This document shows, piece by piece, positions 1 to 7,790 of a DNA stretch of 64,000 nucleotides. This stretch comes from Methylocystis echinoides. Lineage in GTDB: Bacteria; Pseudomonadota; Alphaproteobacteria; Rhizobiales; Beijerinckiaceae. Position numbers and translations under genes: made by a program. The notes under the pieces were generated by a model that saw nothing but the letters and a program-made list of their open reading frames with translations, searched no databases and was not told the origin of the DNA. The stretch lies in NCBI RefSeq assembly GCF_027923385.1, contig NZ_BSEC01000001.1, positions 4,128,001 to 4,192,000 of the forward strand, given 5' to 3'. The stretch's first letter is position 1; the number at the start of each line of letters is the position of its first letter.

Positions 1-249
1 CCCTTTCTGGCCATCCTGATTTTCTGGCTGTGCGGCGTTTTCGTCAGCTACGGGGCGGTCGCGCCCAGAAACGCCACAGCGGTGGGGACCATGACCGTGG
101 TGGCGCTGTGCATGGCCATGGCCATTCATCTGACCCTCGACCTCGACACGCCCAACCGCGGCCTGATCCGCATGTCGGCGTCGCCCCTGCGCTTGGCGCT
201 CGATCAGGTCGGTCCGCTGGAGCCCGTCCAAGCCCCGTCCCCCCGCTGA
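1..249 (+). CDS. DUF4239-like (bestrophin-like) membrane protein, C-terminal part
   Basis: The window opens inside this gene; 82 codons in frame 1 remain before a TGA. The visible part has two hydrophobic segments separated by the motif APRNAT, then a TLDLDTPNRGLI-like turn and a short cytoplasmic tail. This is the C-terminal signature of DUF4239 proteins, where APxNA, an LEMDxPxxG-type motif and a final SxxPLxxAL stretch recur. The same signature is at the end of the complete protein at 41684-42436, so this is a distant paralogue of it. The function of the family is not established. The N-terminal part lies outside the window. Confidence 0.75.
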   Translation, partial: PFLAILIFWLCGVFVSYGAVAPRNATAVGTMTVVALCMAMAIHLTLDLDTPNRGLIRMSASPLRLALDQVGPLEPVQAPSPR

Positions 250-349
250 CGTCGCGATTTCGCGCAAAAGCGCGCCATGAGTCGCTTGACTTGCCACAGC
301 GCCGCGACCTATATCGCTCGCGTCTCAAGGCCGCGCCAAGACGGTCCGG

Positions 350-426
350 GGCGGAGTAGCTCAGTTGGCTAGAGCAGAGGAATCATAATCCTTGTGTCGG
401 GGGTTCGAATCCCTCCTCCGCTACCA
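350..426 (+). tRNA. tRNA-Met (CAT anticodon, elongator type)
   Basis: Clover-leaf with a 7-bp acceptor stem (first pair G:U), D-loop TAGCTCAGTTGG, anticodon loop centred on CAT, T-loop GGTTCGAATCC and an encoded CCA end. The G:U first pair and the stem sequence match elongator tRNA-Met rather than the initiator tRNA. Confidence 0.95.
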
Positions 427-986
427 CCTAAACGCCCTGTCCTTTGACCGACTGTCGCGGCAGACACGGCAAGAGACGGGTTCGCTTCCGATCCATGGAG
501 CCACCTGCCCCCGCAGGCGCGCGGCTGCCCCATGACAGCGCGCTGGCTGATCGCGGACGCTGAGGCTCCCGCAGGCTTTCATTCACGACGCCACTGCTTT
601 CGGGACGAAATCCGTGACGCTTGAAGACGGGGCGTCGCCGTCGCGCGGCCGCGGCTGTTTCGGCCCGGGAGATCTGCGTGGCCTCGAATCGAGACCTCCG
701 CCCAATAAGCTGAAGGTCTAGAAAGCGGCGGACATTCGAATGAAAATAAACGCCGCTGATTTTTCAGTATAGCGTCCATGAAATTTCGGATTGTGGAAAT
801 GTCAGCAAATCAGCTACAATGGCGGTGATTTCAGGAGCAAAATCCTTCGATTGGCTGGCTCTTAGCGAATGGCTGGTCGTTGACGGTCGGCTGCTTTCTT
901 GCATGGTTGAACGGACTGGATTTTCACTTCGTCGGAGGCGCTCTAGAATGCCGGCGACCGTAAACTTTTCTAATCAGAGAGAAAAA
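427..986. other. Intergenic stretch with one possible promoter
   Basis: There is no convincing gene in these 560 bases. A short minus-strand reading frame at 579-779 has no recognisable protein features. A possible sigma-70 promoter reads toward the downstream regulator: TTGTGG at 791-796, an 18-base spacer and TACAAT at 815-820. That would give the regulator a leader of about 165 bases. A reading frame extends upstream of the regulator to 819, but its residues are unlike the regulator family. Confidence 0.45.
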
Positions 987-1430
987 ATGCCGGACAGGGG
1001 AGTTGTGGTTCCCGAAACCCTCGTCAAAGAAAAATACGCGCTTTTCAAGCACGAGTTCCTCGAGTTTCTCTTTGCGGAACTCGTCGACATGCGGCCCATA
1101 TTCAAAAACGACCTCGACACGATGCTCATCTACACAGCCATATCCCGTTATTATTTGCGGGACGAGCGCGTCGGGCTGTCCCCGGAGGATGAAAACCGCG
1201 GCTTCACCATCAAGCGGATCGCGGAATCGACGACCATTCCCCGGGAGACCGTGCGCCGCAAGCTGCGGGAACTGGAGAGCCGCGGGCTTCTTGAAAAAGG
1301 GCCGCAGGACGAATGGCGAATCGCGGTGAAGGACGGCCTGCCGGTGATCCGGACCGAATATGAACCACAGTGGGCGCGCGAGATGGAGCGGGTCGTGAAA
1401 TTCGTCCGGGCGCTAAAGGACCATGTCTGA
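987..1430 (+). CDS. Winged helix-turn-helix transcriptional regulator, copy 1
   Basis: A 147-residue protein with an N-terminal helical part (EKYALFKHEFLEFLFAELVD) and a C-terminal winged helix in which IAESTTIPRETVRRKLRELE is the recognition helix region and GLLEK begins the wing. It is a close paralogue of the protein at 2018-2470, sharing blocks such as ISRYYLRDER, IPRETxRRKL and GLPVIRTxYEPxW. The ATG at 987 was chosen because homology to the paralogue starts there and an AGAGAG stretch precedes it; the frame is open back to 819. It is probably a DNA-binding regulator of GntR or MarR-like fold. Ligand and targets are unknown. No partner enzyme is adjacent, and the next gene encodes a small membrane protein. 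Confidence 0.7.
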   Translation: MPDRGVVVPETLVKEKYALFKHEFLEFLFAELVDMRPIFKNDLDTMLIYTAISRYYLRDERVGLSPEDENRGFTIKRIAESTTIPRETVRRKLRELESRGLLEKGPQDEWRIAVKDGLPVIRTEYEPQWAREMERVVKFVRALKDHV

Positions 1431-1507
1431 GGGGCAGTCACGGTCGCTCTCGCGGCGAAACTTTGTTACGCTTTCCGATGCGGCAAGCGATTTGGAAAGG
1501 CGACGAC

Positions 1508-1780
1508 ATGACTCCGCCCAATGACCGCATCGAAGTCGTGCTGATGGCAGACCAGGCGCGTCCCATGCATCTCTGGCTCCAGTCGACGGCCGAGCTGGCG
1601 CGGCGCTACAGCTTCAACAAGGAGAAGTCCGTTCGCGTCGTCGGTGGCGCGGCCGCGTTGCTTTTCGTGATGTTTCTTCTCTCGCCGGGCGGGACGGTGA
1701 TCTTGCTGCTGCTCAGCCTGATCGTGTTTTTTCCGATGAGCCTCGTCGGGATGGCGGGATTTTTCAGAGGCGGCGTCTGA
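1508..1780 (+). CDS. Small membrane protein of unknown function
   Basis: A 90-residue protein. The first 50 residues are polar and carry an ELARRYSFNKEKSVRV stretch; two closely spaced hydrophobic segments follow (roughly 46-62 and 64-85, rich in L, V and F) with a short PGGT turn between them. This suggests a membrane hairpin with a cytoplasmic N-terminus. It lies between the two paralogous winged-helix regulators on the same strand, so it may be co-regulated with them, but no family is recognised. Confidence 0.55.
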   Translation: MTPPNDRIEVVLMADQARPMHLWLQSTAELARRYSFNKEKSVRVVGGAAALLFVMFLLSPGGTVILLLLSLIVFFPMSLVGMAGFFRGGV

Positions 1781-2017
1781 GCCATGCGCCTTCTTGCGCC
1801 GAAGGGGATGTCCTTTCGGCGCAAGCGCGAAGAAAAGAAGGACGACGGCGCCCGCCCGGCGCGCCGTCGCGAAAACAGATGATCTTGAACCAGGCTTTTA
1901 TTGCAATTGTTTCTGTCCCGCGCGGTCCCGTCGTAATATGGCGTCGCCCGGTCGAGCGTTTCAGCGATGCGGCCCGCTTCGCCTTACCCCGCCACGACTG
2001 AAGACGGAGGCAGCCGT

Positions 2018-2470
2018 ATGTCGCGCAAGGCGCCGACGCCGCACACGGTCGTCGAGGAAAACTACGTCAAATTCCAGCATGAATTTCTGGAGTTCCTCTA
2101 CGCGCATCTCGTCGACATGCGCGTGATCTTCGAGGGCGATCTCGACGCGCTGCTCATCTTCATTTCCATCTCCCGCTATTATCTGCGCGACGAGCGCGCC
2201 AATCCCGACATGGACGAGGAGGCGCTTGGCGACAATCGGCATCTAACCCTGTCGCGGATCGCAGAACTCACCGGCATTCCGCGCGAGACGGCGCGGCGCA
2301 AGCTCAAGCAGCTCGAAAGCAAGGGGCTTCTGGAGAAGGGGCAACATGACAATTGGCGGCTCGTGGTGCAGGACGGCCAGCCTGTCATTCGCACGAAATA
2401 TGAACCGGTGTGGCAGCGCGTCATGCAAAGGCTCGTGAAACTCGTGCGCACGCTCAGGGCCGATGTCTGA
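2018..2470 (+). CDS. Winged helix-turn-helix transcriptional regulator, copy 2
   Basis: A 150-residue paralogue of the regulator at 987-1430. It has the same order: an N-terminal helical part (NYVKFQHEFLEFLYAHLVD), ISRYYLRDER, a helix-turn-helix IAELTGIPRETARRKLKQLE, and a wing ending in IRTKYEPVW. The ATG at 2018 is preceded by GGAGG at a good distance, which decides the start over an upstream in-frame ATG at 1967. Conservation between the copies covers the whole protein, so the duplication includes the effector part as well as the DNA-binding domain. Targets are unknown. Confidence 0.75.
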   Translation: MSRKAPTPHTVVEENYVKFQHEFLEFLYAHLVDMRVIFEGDLDALLIFISISRYYLRDERANPDMDEEALGDNRHLTLSRIAELTGIPRETARRKLKQLESKGLLEKGQHDNWRLVVQDGQPVIRTKYEPVWQRVMQRLVKLVRTLRADV

Positions 2471-2606
2471 ACCGTCGCCATGACGCTGGCCCTTTGCGCG
2501 CCGAGGCGTCGATCAAAGTCGTAATGCTCCGCTCGCTTTGGCGCGGTGAAACCTAGTTTGAGGGGCAAGGCTTCATGTCTCCGACCACGAGCTAGGGAGT
2601 ACCGTC

Positions 2607-2927
2607 ATGCTTCGCGCACTGACCCTTGGGACAGCGCTGATGGCTGCTATCATTACGTTTCCGGGCGCCGCCTCCGCCGGCTCTCGCGACGACGGCTATC
2701 GTGACCGTGATCGCGACTACAGCATGCGCGACACGGATCGCGACCGCGATCGGCCGCCCGGCTGGCGCGACCGTTATCATCACCATGATCGGGGCCTGCA
2801 TTACGGATGGGAGCGCGGCCGCCATCACGGTTGGGATCATGACGATTACGGCCATCGCCGGCGCCATGACTGGGACGACTGGAAACATCGCGATCGGGAC
2901 CGGGATCGCGACCACGACCGCGACTGA
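2607..2927 (+). CDS. Secreted Arg/Asp/His-rich low-complexity protein
   Basis: A 106-residue protein with a clear signal peptide (cleavage expected after AASA, about residue 24). The mature part is almost entirely R, D, H, Y, G and W, with many RDRD repeats and HHHD/HHGWDHDD blocks. Such composition occurs in periplasmic or surface proteins of Rhizobiales that lack a defined fold, and it would allow binding of metal ions or polyanions. No enzyme motif is present. A rho-independent terminator follows immediately. The composition makes homology searches unreliable. Confidence 0.6.
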   Translation: MLRALTLGTALMAAIITFPGAASAGSRDDGYRDRDRDYSMRDTDRDRDRPPGWRDRYHHHDRGLHYGWERGRHHGWDHDDYGHRRRHDWDDWKHRDRDRDRDHDRD

Positions 2928-2941
2928 CGCGACGCGCCATC

Positions 2942-2969
2942 AACGCCCCGGCGACAAGGCCGGGGCGTT
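2942..2969. terminator. Bidirectional rho-independent terminator
   Basis: Inverted repeat AACGCCCCGG / CCGGGGCGTT, 10 bp, with an 8-base loop, followed by TTATTTTC on the plus strand. It separates two convergent genes and reaches the stop codon of the minus-strand protease gene. Confidence 0.85.
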
Positions 2970-3856
2970 TATTTTCGCGCTGTCGCCAACCAGCCGGGTG
3001 AAGCTGGATTGGTGAGATCGATTTCCCAGCTGAAGCGGCTCACGAAATTATAGCCGAGAATGAAGGCGACGTCGGGTCCGAGCGCCTCGCGCAACGGGCC
3101 GAAGTCATAGGCCAGCACGTAAACGCCTTTAACCGCGCGGCCGTCGCCAAGGGCGATCTGCCTGACCTTGTAGAGCTTCGACGTAAATCTGCCGCCGCCG
3201 GCCGCGCTGGCCTTGAGGCGGCTCTTCACGGGCGTGAAGAGCTTCCTGTGCGCATCGACGAAGCGCTGATCGACCGCGGATATTTCCGCCCCCGTATCGA
3301 AGAGGCCCACTGTCGCCACATCGCCCACCCGCACGGGAAGGCCAATCAACCGCCCGTCGCCGAGCGGACGAAAAGGCGCCGGATGGCCCTCCTGCGACGC
3401 GCCGAACAGAACCATCTGGCGCCGGTCGAAATCGAGAAGGAATCGCGTCCCCTTGAAGAAGTCGAGGCCCAGGAGATCGTCGCCGTCATTCGTCGGACAG
3501 CGAGTCAGTTCATATTTGCCGCGCGCGACGCCGTTTCCCTCCGACGCCCGGAGCTGGACATTGCGGGCCTCCACATCGTCGCAGAGCGCCGCCTTTCCGG
3601 ACGCGCCGGTCGAGTGGCTCGCGCCGATTCGCGGAAAATCCTTGTTCCACGGCGCGAGGGCCACGCGGCTGGTCGAAGCGCCCGTATCGAGCCGCATTGA
3701 TCCCAATGCGTTTCCCAGGCGGACGGGCAGATAGATGCGGCCGCCATCGTAATCGCTGCGCGTGAGCGTCAGCGGTATGGTCGACGCCGACGGTTCGCCA
3801 AGGGCGGATTGCGCAGCGGCGAGGAGCAGGACGAAGGCGAGCAAAAGCCGTTTCAT
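2969..3856 (-). CDS. Periplasmic retropepsin-like aspartic protease
   Basis: A 295-residue protein with a signal peptide (about residues 1-20). It carries two aspartic protease signatures, LDTGAS near residue 57 and FDTGAE near residue 187, each starting a beta-rich half. The two-lobed arrangement within one chain resembles pepsins, but the length and motifs fit bacterial clan AA 'aspartyl protease family' proteins. A hydrophobic-hydrophobic-G motif follows each lobe (LLGLDFF, ILGYNFV), as expected for the psi-loop. It should act as a peptidase in the periplasm. It is a single gene, convergent with the RD-rich gene. The substrate is unknown. Confidence 0.75.
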   Translation of the reverse strand: MKRLLLAFVLLLAAAQSALGEPSASTIPLTLTRSDYDGGRIYLPVRLGNALGSMRLDTGASTSRVALAPWNKDFPRIGASHSTGASGKAALCDDVEARNVQLRASEGNGVARGKYELTRCPTNDGDDLLGLDFFKGTRFLLDFDRRQMVLFGASQEGHPAPFRPLGDGRLIGLPVRVGDVATVGLFDTGAEISAVDQRFVDAHRKLFTPVKSRLKASAAGGGRFTSKLYKVRQIALGDGRAVKGVYVLAYDFGPLREALGPDVAFILGYNFVSRFSWEIDLTNPASPGWLATARK

Positions 3857-3946
3857 TTTTTATGGCGCCTGTGATTATTTCGAAAAAAGCTAGACAAGGC
3901 GCACCTCGGCCGCAAGCCTGATCCGCCGCCAGATCGGAGACGCGCG

Positions 3947-4480
3947 TTGGCGCAACCGGGACACGAACAAGCGCCACGCGTGGGCGCGACCGGCGCATGG
4001 CGGACCCTGCGGCCGTCCGACATTCCCGCCGTCGTCAGCATCGCCGAGAGCCTCCATCCAGACTTTCCGGAGCGCCCGGAGATCTTCGCGGAGAAAAGCG
4101 CGCTCTTCCCGGAGGGCTGTTTCGCGCTGGAGCGGCAGGGCGCGGTCTGCGGCTACGGCTTCTCCCACCCATGGTCGCTCCACGACATCCCGCCGCTCGA
4201 CGCCTTTCTCGGCGGTCTGCCGGCGGCGCCCGACTGTCTGCATCTGCACGACGTCGCGATTCTCGAGGCGGCGCGGGGGGCCGGCGCGGCGGCGGCGGTT
4301 GAGGCGCTGATGACAGACGCGGCGCGGCGGCGCGGCCTTCGCGCCATCGCGCTGGTCTCGATCTACGGGTCCGACAGGCTCTGGCGCCGCCTCGGCTATG
4401 CGCCGCGCCAGAATGCGCGCCTGCGCGAGAAGCTCAGCGGATATGGGGACACCGCGTTGTATATGGTCAAATATCTGTAG
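3947..4480 (+). CDS. GNAT-family N-acetyltransferase
   Basis: A 177-residue protein. WRTLRPSDIPAVVSIAE is the usual first strand and helix of GNAT proteins, LHLHDVAILEAARGAGAAAA corresponds to the acetyl-CoA binding motif A (Q/RxxGxG/A variant, here RGAGAA), and FWRRLGYAPR-like sequence near the C-terminus (LWRRLGYAP) is motif B. The proposed start is TTG at 3947, with GGAGA six bases upstream; a GTG further in is an alternative. The acetylated substrate cannot be deduced. The gene is divergent from the aspartic protease gene. Confidence 0.8.
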   Translation: MAQPGHEQAPRVGATGAWRTLRPSDIPAVVSIAESLHPDFPERPEIFAEKSALFPEGCFALERQGAVCGYGFSHPWSLHDIPPLDAFLGGLPAAPDCLHLHDVAILEAARGAGAAAAVEALMTDAARRRGLRAIALVSIYGSDRLWRRLGYAPRQNARLREKLSGYGDTALYMVKYL

Positions 4481-4622
4481 GGGGTCGGCGCCGTGCCGCG
4501 CGGCGCCTCATGACGCGGCGCGACGCGAGGAAGCAATCCGGCGCCCGGTCAGGCTGCTGAATTGCTTCGCTTTGCGCGCAATGAGCGCGTCCCGCCACGG
4601 CGGGGACGCATCCCCGACATTG

Positions 4623-5000
4623 TCACGCCTGCGCGGCGTCGTTCTTGGAGACGAGCGCCTTCAGATATTTCGACGCGCGGAAGCTCACGACCTTGCGCGG
4701 CTTGACCAGCGCGAAATCGCCGGTGCGCGGATTGCGGCCCTTGCGCTCTTTCTTTTCCACAATGACGAATTTGCCGAAATTGCACAAAGTGACGTTTTCG
4801 CCCCGAATGAGCGTCTCTGAAATTTCCTCGAGAACCTGATCGACCAGCGCGGCCGCCTGACGATGCGCCAGCCGGTCGCAGGCGGCGAACAGCGAACGGG
4901 CGAGATCCCGCCGGGTCAGGGTGCTCCGGTCAGCGTTGACGTCTTCATCGTCCAGGGTTTCCGGCGAGCGGTCCTCGACCTCCTGCGCTCTATCCAGCAT
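4623..5000 (-). CDS. HU/IHF-family DNA-binding protein (IHF alpha-like)
   Basis: A 125-residue protein. After about 27 extra acidic residues comes a full HU/IHF fold: TRRDLARSLF, the helix region VDQVLEEISETLIRGENV, FGKFVIVEKKERKGRNPRTG, the DNA-intercalating arm with its conserved proline, and KVVSFRASKYLK. IHF alpha is the closest match (LTRRDLA and CNFGKF), but ordinary IhfA lacks the acidic leader, so this could be a second, specialised copy. It bends DNA and acts in nucleoid structure or site-specific recombination and transcription. A GGGAGAGG ribosome site precedes the ATG. Confidence 0.85.
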   Translation of the reverse strand: MLDRAQEVEDRSPETLDDEDVNADRSTLTRRDLARSLFAACDRLAHRQAAALVDQVLEEISETLIRGENVTLCNFGKFVIVEKKERKGRNPRTGDFALVKPRKVVSFRASKYLKALVSKNDAAQA

Positions 5001-5193
5001 CGGCCTCTCCCATGTTTGCGATCCGCACGCGCGGCGGGACCGCTACGGATTCCTTTTCTGCCCGTCCGGAAGATAACTTGAGGCTTTCAAGCCTGTCCTT
5101 AGCCATTTTGCGTAAAGTGAAGCTTTAGCTCCCTCCCGCAAACGGGTTTTCCGCACGCGGGCCCTTGCCGCCCCCGACGGACCCCGCCGCGCC

Positions 5194-6198
5194 TCACAGG
5201 AGGACGGCCTCCTCCGCGCGCTCCAGCGACGGCAGCACGCCGAACATGTCGCGATAGTGCCCGGCGAAACGGCCCAGATGATTGAATTCATGCGCTCTTG
5301 CGATCCGGCCGACGCCGGCGGCGCCCAGCGGCTTGACGCGCAGGAGGGCGTGAACCTGCTGAAGGCGGATCAGGCGCTTGAGCACGACGAAACCCAGGCC
5401 GAACTCCTCCTGCAGGGCAAGCTGGATGCTCCGGCGCGAGCATTTCAGCCGCCGGGCTGCGTCATCGAGGGAAAAGCGGCCGATCGTCTGCGGCGCCTCC
5501 CACAGGAGCGCCTCCACGGCGAGCGCGAGCGACCGCCGCCGCCGCGCGCGCGCCGCCGCCTCCCCGACGTCGGTCGAACGCTCGACGAGTATTTCAGCGA
5601 TCAGCCCAGCGCTGGTTTCGACGACCTGCGCCGCCTCGCCGGGCGTCGCCGCGCTCCCGTCTCGCTCTGCCCGCGCCAGAAGACGGCGCAGCAGTTTTTC
5701 GAGCTTGGCGCCGGTGTCCGTCACCGGGTGGAGCAGCGTCTCGGGCCCGCCGCCGCCCGACGCCGCGGGCGTCAGGAGGGGAAGCGCCTCGGCCGGGACG
5801 ATCCCCGCCGCCGCCTCCCGATCGAAATGCAGGCTCAGGGCGGTCCCCGGCAGGCTGGCGGAAAAATTGAGCCGGCTGCCGCCACAGGCGACGGCCATGA
5901 AGGGATTCTTCTCGCAGCTGCCGAGGATTCGGATCTCCTTGCTGCGCACGAAGCCGATCTTCAGCATGCCGTCGCCGATTTGCCCATCGATCCGCACACC
6001 GCCGGTGAGGAGTCGCGTGAGTTGGGTCGAGACGCCAGGACCCAGTTGCAGAAAGCGGCGCGTGATCCGCAAGGGGCCTGGGCGGAGGCGGTAGACACGC
6101 GGGTTCCAGCCATTCAGAAGGCGGGCCGCCACTTCCTCGGGCTCTTTCGCCGAGGTGAATTCGAGAGCCTTGGTCAAAAAATGATTTTCCTTGTCCAA
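5194..6198 (-). CDS. AraC-family transcriptional regulator
   Basis: A 334-residue protein. The N-terminal 220 residues have no clear sensor motif, though the pattern ITRRFLQLGPGVSTQL resembles AraC-type cupin-like domains that handle hydrophobic ligands. The C-terminal 110 residues are a typical double helix-turn-helix: FSLDDAARRLKCSRRSIQLA, then VGRIARAHEFNHLGRFAGHY and FGVLPS. The frame suggests a TTG start with only a weak ribosome site, so the exact start is uncertain. Neighbouring genes do not reveal a target. Inducer unknown. Confidence 0.8.
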   Translation of the reverse strand: MDKENHFLTKALEFTSAKEPEEVAARLLNGWNPRVYRLRPGPLRITRRFLQLGPGVSTQLTRLLTGGVRIDGQIGDGMLKIGFVRSKEIRILGSCEKNPFMAVACGGSRLNFSASLPGTALSLHFDREAAAGIVPAEALPLLTPAASGGGGPETLLHPVTDTGAKLEKLLRRLLARAERDGSAATPGEAAQVVETSAGLIAEILVERSTDVGEAAARARRRRSLALAVEALLWEAPQTIGRFSLDDAARRLKCSRRSIQLALQEEFGLGFVVLKRLIRLQQVHALLRVKPLGAAGVGRIARAHEFNHLGRFAGHYRDMFGVLPSLERAEEAVLL

Positions 6199-6329
6199 GC
6201 TTCATCTTGACAAAGCATACGGACCACGAAGCTTGAACGCAACCAGAAGCGCGCCGCGCAGCCACGCTGGGCCGGAGACGCCGCCCGCGCCAAATGGCGA
6301 GCATCGGGCGAAATGACAGGAGTGTGGCC

Positions 6330-6530
6330 ATGCCTCGACCCCGGGTTTGGCGGAACGCCATTCTGGCGCTCATCGGCATTGGCCTCGGCTTCGTCGCCTG
6401 GACCAATCGCTACGAGCCGGCGGCCTCTCCCTATTTCCACCGCAACCGATTCACCGGGGCCGAATGCCACCGCGGCAAGGAATGCTGGACGCCGCGCCCG
6501 CAGCCACTCTGGACTCAGCTCGCGGAATGA
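6330..6530 (+). CDS. Small single-pass membrane or exported protein
   Basis: A 66-residue protein with an N-terminal hydrophobic helix (NAILALIGIGLGFVAW) and a tail containing two cysteines (AECHRGKECW) and proline-rich sequence. The ATG at 6330 follows AGGAGTG, which favours it over the in-frame ATG at 6294. The CHRGKEC pair could bind a metal or form a disulfide, but no family is recognised. It is divergent from the AraC regulator and convergent with the NUDIX gene. Confidence 0.5.
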   Translation: MPRPRVWRNAILALIGIGLGFVAWTNRYEPAASPYFHRNRFTGAECHRGKECWTPRPQPLWTQLAE

Positions 6531-6540
6531 AGGCCTGCGT

Positions 6541-7014
6541 TCAGGGCGGCGGTTCGGCGGCAAGACGCGCCGCCAGCGCTTCGACGATTGGGCGCTGCCC
6601 CTTGATGATCTTCGACACGGCCTGCGGCAGGGAAAACCAGCCGGCGCGGTCGACTTCCGGGATGTCGACGTAGCGGCCAGTGCGCGGCGGCCATTCGATG
6701 CGGCAGGAATTGCTCGACAGCAGGGCGGGATCGGCGTCGCCTTCCAGCGCAAAGGCGACGACGCGCTTGCCGCTCGGCTGCCGAAACGCGCCCAGCTCGA
6801 TCAATTGGCCCGCGACCGCAAAACCCGTCTCCTCGGCAAATTCGCGCCTTGCGGCTTCTTCGACGGTTTCGCCCGGCGCGGCCTCGCCTTTGGGAATCGA
6901 CCAGGCGCCGTCATCCTTTCGCGCCCAGAAAGGGCCGCCGGGATGAACGAGCAGCACTTCGACGCCCGTCGCGCGACGGCGGTAGAGGAGAACGCCCGCG
7001 CTCAACTTCGTCAT
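6541..7014 (-). CDS. NUDIX hydrolase
   Basis: A 157-residue protein. The NUDIX box G-x5-E-x7-R-E-x2-E-E-x-G is complete at residues 43-65 (GEAAPGE ... REFAEETG) and provides the Mg2+-binding glutamates. An upstream GAWSIPKGE block is typical of NUDIX proteins close to the MutT/Ap4A group. It should hydrolyse a nucleoside diphosphate linked to another moiety. The substrate cannot be predicted from the box alone. Single gene, divergent from the L,D-transpeptidase. Confidence 0.88.
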   Translation of the reverse strand: MTKLSAGVLLYRRRATGVEVLLVHPGGPFWARKDDGAWSIPKGEAAPGETVEEAARREFAEETGFAVAGQLIELGAFRQPSGKRVVAFALEGDADPALLSSNSCRIEWPPRTGRYVDIPEVDRAGWFSLPQAVSKIIKGQRPIVEALAARLAAEPPP

Positions 7015-7110
7015 GGCCGCGCTTCCTCATTTCCGAGCCACAGGCGTCCGACTGTCGCCGCATTCTCTCGCTCATCTGCGAAAACGAAACGAAGGGGAAA
7101 TGCAAAGCAC

Positions 7111-7683
7111 ATGACCAGAGCGCCGGCGATCATCCTGTCCCTCTCGCTCGCCGCCACGGCGCTTCTTCCGACAACGGCGCGGGGCGGCCCTTTCGACGCC
7201 GGTCCGCTCGCCGATTTTCTCACCATCTTCCGGCAGCAGGCGATTCCCAAGCAGGTTGTGGTCTGGCGTCACCCGGAATTCAAGGCGGGCACTGTCGTGG
7301 TCTCCACGCGCGAGCGCCGGCTCTACTACGTCCTCGGTGGCGGACGCGCCATTGAATATGGCGTCGGCGTCGGACGCGAAGGCTTCACCTGGTCCGGCGT
7401 GAAGACGGTTTCCCGCAAACGCGAATGGCCCGACTGGCGCCCGCCGGCCCCCATGCTGAAGCGCCGCCCCGATCTGCCGCGCCACATGGCGGGCGGAATC
7501 GAAAACCCGCTCGGCGCCCGCGCGCTTTACCTGGGCTCGAGCGAATATCGCATCCATGGCTCCAATGAGCCGGACACGATCGGCGCGGCCGTCTCCTCGG
7601 GCTGCATCCGCATGACCAACAATGACGTGATCGACCTTTACTCCCGGGTGAAAGTCGGCACGAAAGTGGTGGTGCTCAGGTAA
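7111..7683 (+). CDS. L,D-transpeptidase (YkuD domain)
   Basis: A 190-residue secreted enzyme with a signal peptide (about residues 1-25). The YkuD domain carries the catalytic signature HGSNEPDTIGAAVSSGCIRM with His149, Cys165 and Arg167. It forms 3-3 cross-links in peptidoglycan or attaches outer-membrane proteins to it, acting in the periplasm. The sequence VVVSTRERRLYYVLGGGRA is the usual first strand pair. The ATG at 7111 was chosen because the signal peptide starts there; a longer frame reaching back to 6313 has no protein-like content. Rhizobiales carry many paralogues, so its exact role is open. Confidence 0.9.
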   Translation: MTRAPAIILSLSLAATALLPTTARGGPFDAGPLADFLTIFRQQAIPKQVVVWRHPEFKAGTVVVSTRERRLYYVLGGGRAIEYGVGVGREGFTWSGVKTVSRKREWPDWRPPAPMLKRRPDLPRHMAGGIENPLGARALYLGSSEYRIHGSNEPDTIGAAVSSGCIRMTNNDVIDLYSRVKVGTKVVVLR

Positions 7684-7790
7684 AGGCGTCGGCCGCGCCG
7701 TCAGAGCCCGTGAAGCGCAAACATCCTGCGCCCGTGGCCTGACTCCGCCGCGTTTCGCCGCGCCCCTCCTTCATTAGGCGGGCGCCCTGT

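Noticed and set aside
579..779. 66-codon minus-strand frame in the first intergenic region
   Set aside because: Basic, low-complexity composition with no start signal or family; likely chance in GC-rich DNA.
2653..2943. Minus-strand and alternate-frame proteins over the RD-rich gene
   Set aside because: All are repeats produced by reading the same low-complexity DNA in other frames; only the plus-strand frame has a signal peptide, ribosome site and terminator.
6313..7683. A single 456-codon gene across the NUDIX region
   Set aside because: The frame covers three units; only its last 190 codons, from 7111, look like a protein (L,D-transpeptidase with signal peptide). The upstream part is antisense to the NUDIX gene.
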